NCBI GenBank assembly: GCA_023486985.1
Contig: JAMDEM010000006.1
Span: forward strand, 1-8,803
Reading direction: 5' to 3'
Length of the DNA stretch: 8,803 nucleotides
DNA from: Bacillota bacterium
Lineage (GTDB): Bacteria > Vulcanimicrobiota > JAMDEM01
Shown here: positions 6,410 through 8,803 of the stretch, piece after piece
Layout of the letters: the number at the start of each line of letters is the position of its first letter
Position numbering within the stretch: the stretch's first letter is position 1
Made by a program: the position numbers and the translations under genes
The notes under the pieces: model-generated
Database searches by the model: none
The model's input: the letters and a program-made list of their open reading frames with translations, nothing else
Told to the model about the DNA's origin: nothing

Positions 6410-7130
6410 AAGAGTTGAAATCCTGGGACTTCAGGTTGACCGGGTTAACATGGAAGAGGTTCTGCAGAAAACAGAAGAATTCATTAAAGATGGCGGCTTT
6501 CATCAGGTGGTAACTCTCGGAACAGAGATGGCTGTAACCGCTTCTTACGATAAAGAATTCAAAGAAGTTATAAACAGCGCTCATCTTGTTGTGCCTGATT
6601 CGGTGGGGATTTTGTGGGCGGCGAAAAAGAAAGGCAAAGTTCTTTCCGAAAGAGTTGCCGGCATAGATATTATATACAGGCTTTCAGAGCTTGCTATAAA
6701 AAAAGGATGGTCTTTTTATCTTCTCGGCGCAAAGCCGGGAATAGCGGAAGCTGCTGCTGAGAATTTATGCAAATTCCGCGAGGGATTGAAAATTGCCGGG
6801 ACACATCACGGATACTTTACTGATGATGCCGGAGTGATTGAGGATATAAAGAGGTGCAAGCCTGATATTTTGCTTGCCGCCATGGGTTTTCCGAGACAGG
6901 AGAAATGGATAAGAAACAACAGGGAAATTCTTGGAGTTCCAGTCTGCATAGGCGTGGGCGGGAGCTTTGATGTATTGTCGGGAAAGTTAAAACGGGCACC
7001 GGACATTTTTATTAAGCTGGGGCTTGAGTGGTTTTACAGGTTTTTCAAGGAGCCTTCCCGGTTCCAGCGCCTTATGGCACTGCCGAAGTTTATGATTATG
7101 GTGTATAAAGAAAAATTGTTTCGGCGATAA
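6402..7130 (+). CDS. WecG/TagA/CpsF-family glycosyltransferase (GT26)
   Basis: This 242-residue protein is of normal length for the family, which transfers a sugar (for example ManNAc or ManNAcA) from UDP-sugar to a lipid-linked acceptor at the cytoplasmic membrane. Family signatures are visible: ILGLQVDRVNMEE at the N-terminus, VVTLGTEM with Thr38, LVVPDSVGI with Asp66, RVAGIDIIY, FYLLGAKPG, MGFPRQEKWI with Gln166, and the basic tail LEWFYRFFKEPSRF. Thr38, Asp66 and Gln166 sit close to the Thr37, Asp65 and Gln167 described for TagA. The usual Asn after TL (TLNAEM) is Gly40 here. ATG 6402 lies within the end of the previous gene; the longer frame from 6333 would add 23 residues unlike the family. 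No strong ribosome site is seen, consistent with coupling. A role in cell-surface polysaccharide is likely, acceptor unknown. Confidence 0.92.
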   Translation: MPERVEILGLQVDRVNMEEVLQKTEEFIKDGGFHQVVTLGTEMAVTASYDKEFKEVINSAHLVVPDSVGILWAAKKKGKVLSERVAGIDIIYRLSELAIKKGWSFYLLGAKPGIAEAAAENLCKFREGLKIAGTHHGYFTDDAGVIEDIKRCKPDILLAAMGFPRQEKWIRNNREILGVPVCIGVGGSFDVLSGKLKRAPDIFIKLGLEWFYRFFKEPSRFQRLMALPKFMIMVYKEKLFRR

Positions 7131-7131
7131 T

Positions 7132-7205
7132 TGTCATTCTGAAAGAAGTGAAGAATCTCATGATATCCCTCTCCCCACAGGGGAGAGGATTGAGGTGAGG
7201 GGGCT
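7132..7205 (+). repeat. 74-bp dispersed repeat, copy 1
   Basis: Runs from TGTCATTCTGAAAGAAG to GAGGGGGCT and contains the hairpin CCTCTCCCC-ACA-GGGGAGAGG (7168-7188). It differs from copy 2 at about five positions and starts one base after the glycosyltransferase stop. The hairpin may end that transcript, although no T-tract follows. One frame reads CHSERSEES-like text, a hallmark of repeats mis-annotated as protein in many genomes. Confidence 0.85.
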
Positions 7206-7211
7206 TCTGGG

Positions 7212-7260
7212 TGTCATTGCGAGGAGGTGCGTTCCGACCTAATAGGAAGGGGCGATGAAG
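7212..7260 (+). repeat. Degenerate second repeat type between the two 74-bp copies
   Basis: The segment starts TGTCATTGCGAGGAG and ends GGCGATGAAG. It resembles the common bacterial repeat TCATTGCGAGGAGCG...GCGACGAAG but with changed interior. It shares only the TGTCATT beginning with the 74-bp copies. No coding potential. Confidence 0.5.
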
Positions 7261-7268
7261 TTACAAAA

Positions 7269-7342
7269 TGTCATTCTGAAAGAAGTGAAGAATCTCATGA
7301 TGTTCCTCTCCCCACCGGGGAGAGGATTGAATTGAGGGGGCT
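7269..7342 (+). repeat. 74-bp dispersed repeat, copy 2
   Basis: Same length and orientation as copy 1, 137 bases downstream, with hairpin CCTCTCCCC-ACC-GGGGAGAGG (7305-7325). It ends 12 bases before the ABC ATPase start, so it forms most of that gene's untranslated leader. The ribosome site AAGGG (7343-7347) begins right after it. Confidence 0.85.
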
Positions 7343-7354
7343 AAGGGAAAAATC

Positions 7355-8023
7355 ATGCCATTGCTTGAAATTGAAAAACTTTCAAAAATATATTTTCGTA
7401 AAGCCGAAGAAGTAAAAGCCCTTCAGGATTTAAACTTTACCGTTGATAAAGGTGAAATTTTAAGCATATGGGGACCTTCGGGAAGCGGGAAGTCAACTCT
7501 TCTTAATATAATCGGCTGTCTTGACCGCCCCACATGCGGACGGATTATTCTAAGCGGCACGGATATGGCAATGATAAGTGACTCCGCGCTTCCTGGATTC
7601 AGGAGAAAAAATATTGGATTTATCTTTCAGCAGTTTAATCTTATCTCCCATCTTACTGCGGTTGAAAATGTTGCCCTTCCTTTAAAATATGCGGGGATAC
7701 CGGTTAAAGAGAGGCTAAAGCACGCAGAAGAAATGCTTGCCCTTGTGGGACTGGAACACAGGAAAGATTTCAGATGGAATGAGCTTTCCGGAGGAGAAGC
7801 CCAGAGAGTTGCCATTGCAAGAGCCCTGGTGAATTCACCCGGAATTGTTCTTGCCGATGAGCCTACAGGCGAGCTTGATACACAAAATTCAGAAAAATTA
7901 ATCAGTCTTATAAAGGCTTTGAATAAAGAGCTCGGCACCACATTTTTAATTGTGACCCACGACCAGGAAATGGCAAAAATTTCCGGCAGGACTCTTACTT
8001 TGAGAGATGGGAAGATTGTTTGA
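7355..8023 (+). CDS. LolD/MacB-type ABC transporter ATP-binding protein
   Basis: This 222-residue ATPase carries all core motifs: Walker A GPSGSGKST (40-48), Q-loop FIFQQFNL (Gln92), signature LSGGE (144-148), Walker B IVLADE with Glu169, D-loop GELD, and H-loop His202 in VTHD. The NIIGCLDRPTCG and LTAVENVALPLKY segments place it with the LolD/MacB/FtsE group. In Gram-negatives these work with FtsX-like permeases in lipoprotein release, macrolide or peptide export, or envelope remodelling. The ATG has AAGGG 7 bases upstream (7343-7347). No permease gene lies on either side, so the partner must be encoded elsewhere or was lost by rearrangement. The exact transporter type is not decided by the ATPase alone. 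Confidence 0.93.
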   Translation: MPLLEIEKLSKIYFRKAEEVKALQDLNFTVDKGEILSIWGPSGSGKSTLLNIIGCLDRPTCGRIILSGTDMAMISDSALPGFRRKNIGFIFQQFNLISHLTAVENVALPLKYAGIPVKERLKHAEEMLALVGLEHRKDFRWNELSGGEAQRVAIARALVNSPGIVLADEPTGELDTQNSEKLISLIKALNKELGTTFLIVTHDQEMAKISGRTLTLRDGKIV

Positions 8024-8151
8024 AATAATTGAAAAATAGTTCAAAGTTTTTTTGAAGGAGAAAATTGCTCAGGTTTAGAATATAAAAGTTAAGGGTAAAA
8101 TATTAAACAAGTTTAACTCTTCCTTCAAAATTATTTCAGGCGGTGTGTGGG
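8024..8151 (+). promoter_or_regulatory. Short non-coding gap with a possible promoter for the prepilin-like gene
   Basis: TTGAAG (8052-8057) and TAGAAT (8076-8081), 18 bases apart, make a passable sigma70-like pair. TTAAAC-AA-GTTTAA (8103-8116) is a small palindrome, and TTCAAA/TTTGAA (8040-8056) can form a weak hairpin just after the ATPase stop. An AAGGAG at 8055-8060 is not followed by a usable gene. All of these are weak signals. Confidence 0.25.
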
Positions 8152-8310
8152 ATGATGAGTAATAAAAAAACATCAGGCATCGCGTTAATAACTGTGTTAT
8201 GGCTTTCTGTGATTATCCTCATTCTTGGCTTGTCTTTTCTAAGTATCCTTATTACTGAAAATGTCAATTATTTTTTAGGGATTCATTCTTTTTTCTCCTT
8301 CCTCTTTTAA
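8152..8310 (+). pseudogene. Truncated GspK/PilX-type prepilin, N-terminus only
   Basis: ATG 8152 (or 8155) opens MMSNKKTSGIALITVLWLSVI and stops at TAA 8308-8310 after 52 residues. A short basic leader, Gly at the cleavage point, then IALITVLW and about 20 hydrophobic residues is the N-terminal pattern of GspK/PilX minor (pseudo)pilins. These are cleaved by prepilin peptidase and belong to type II secretion or type IV pilus tips. Family members run to hundreds of residues; this one loses similarity after LITENVNYF and ends in a Phe/Ser-rich tail. The IS110-type element starts right after, so insertion probably removed the rest. The alternative, an intact tiny membrane protein, cannot be ruled out. 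Confidence 0.5.
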
Positions 8311-8803
8311 AGTGACCTCTTAATTTGCCCTGTAAACAGCTTTTGAAGATCAGAATGTGTTATGTATCCCCTCCGGCAACTATCTGATTTATCAAGCGCT
8401 GTCTTTCTTTTGAAGGATTCTTTTCCTTCCATTGATTTACAAGCTCCTCATATTGAACCTGAGCTATTCGAGCCATGCTTTTATCAACCCGGCGTTTTGC
8501 CTGGTATGCTGGCCGGCCGCCTTCTGAAGCTTTCCCCTTTTTAGGTCCGCTTTTTTCTCTGGGCATTCCAGCTAGAAGCTCCAGCTTACGAAGCTTTTCC
8601 TGAGTTAGTAAAGGAGGAGCCCATTTATACATTTCCTCTTTGCAAAGCATTTGCCATATTAAACAGGTCATCTTTTTTGCCGCCGCCACTACTGCTACAT
8701 TGTGTCCCTTTTTATACCTGATTCTTAAATAGAAGGATTTAAGCGGTCCGTCAACTCTCACCGCTACCTGGCTTGCTTCAATAATCAGCCAGCGGGCAAG
8801 AGT
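8311..8803 (-). mobile_element. IS110-family insertion element, partial; left boundary uncertain
   Basis: The window holds the 3' part of the transposase gene and its downstream end. The boundary with the host gene lies somewhere in about 8260-8359. Between the prepilin stub and the transposase stop are AAAGTGACCTCTTAATTTG (8309-8327) and a CTGTAAACAG palindrome (8330-8339), either of which may be part of the element's end. The other end is outside the window, so no terminal repeat or target dinucleotide can be shown. Confidence 0.5.
8360..8803 (-). CDS. IS110-family transposase, C-terminal part
   Basis: The frame is open from the right edge to TAA (8360-8362), giving 147 residues; the true start is beyond the window and the GTG at 8761 is internal. 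TLARWLIIEASQVAVRVDGP, then LKSFYLRIRYKKGHNVAVVAAAKKMTCLIWQMLCKEEMY, is the C-terminal Transposase_20 (PF02371) pattern of IS110/IS1111 recombinases. The remaining tail of about 85 residues is Lys/Arg-rich with a GPKKGKASEGGRP stretch. The catalytic RuvC-like DEDD domain should lie off the window. IS110 enzymes use a structured RNA from the element's end (bridge RNA) to pick the target. With only about 50-100 bases after this gene, such an RNA, if present, is more likely encoded upstream of it, outside the window. Confidence 0.85.
   Translation of the reverse strand, partial: TLARWLIIEASQVAVRVDGPLKSFYLRIRYKKGHNVAVVAAAKKMTCLIWQMLCKEEMYKWAPPLLTQEKLRKLELLAGMPREKSGPKKGKASEGGRPAYQAKRRVDKSMARIAQVQYEELVNQWKEKNPSKERQRLINQIVAGGDT

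Noticed and set aside
7132..7342. CRISPR array
   Set aside because: There are only two copies, each 74 bases with a hairpin, and the spacer contains another repeat type; no cas genes.
7227..7415. Frame reading CHSERSEESHDVPLPTGER upstream of the ABC gene
   Set aside because: It is the translation of the dispersed repeat and overlaps the real ATPase start; this text is a known false protein from such repeats.

Overview
The window looks like chromosomal DNA of a Gram-negative, probably anaerobic bacterium. It is moderately AT-rich and carries TGA, TAA and TAG stops. It holds a LolD-type ABC ATPase, an exported S55-type protease with a beta-propeller, a WecG/TagA glycosyltransferase and a GspK/PilX-like fragment. 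Together with the REP-like palindromes and dispersed repeats, this recalls Deltaproteobacteria or related candidate phyla from sediment or groundwater metagenomes. The lineage is an inference, not a proof.

Left part (1-1137, + strand): four small genes in a row. They encode a DUF302 protein (cut by the window edge), an FmdB-type zinc ribbon, a small two-helix membrane protein of the DUF6132 type, and a CsoR-family metal or thiol-sensing repressor. The DUF6132-like gene is the most interesting item. It is interrupted in frame by one TGA, and without any gap that TGA falls on the second Cys of the family's remembered CxSGxCPI motif. The family's conserved C-terminal half continues in the same frame. 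This fits a selenocysteine codon (Sec31 of 57), although a nonsense mutation cannot be excluded. A stem-loop after the TGA lies where a bacterial SECIS would be, but it is not a perfect match to the consensus.

Middle (1138-5296): a long inverted repeat separates csoR from a convergent gene for a secreted protein of about 1284 residues. Its N-terminal part has S55 (SpoIVB) peptidase motifs in the reverse of the canonical order. A charged linker, a seven-blade beta-propeller and Ig-like C-terminal domains follow. The region upstream of this gene, facing the divergent gene at 5297, holds three separate palindromes, including a perfect 33-bp one.

Right part (5297-8803): a membrane protein built from a duplicated 'two helices plus PH-like domain' unit overlaps a WecG/TagA/CpsF glycosyltransferase by 8 bases. 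Next come two 74-bp direct repeats with hairpins, then a LolD-like ATPase with no permease beside it. After a short non-coding gap lies a stub of a GspK/PilX-type prepilin gene, followed by the C-terminal half of an IS110-family transposase on the minus strand that runs off the right edge. The element probably truncated the prepilin gene.
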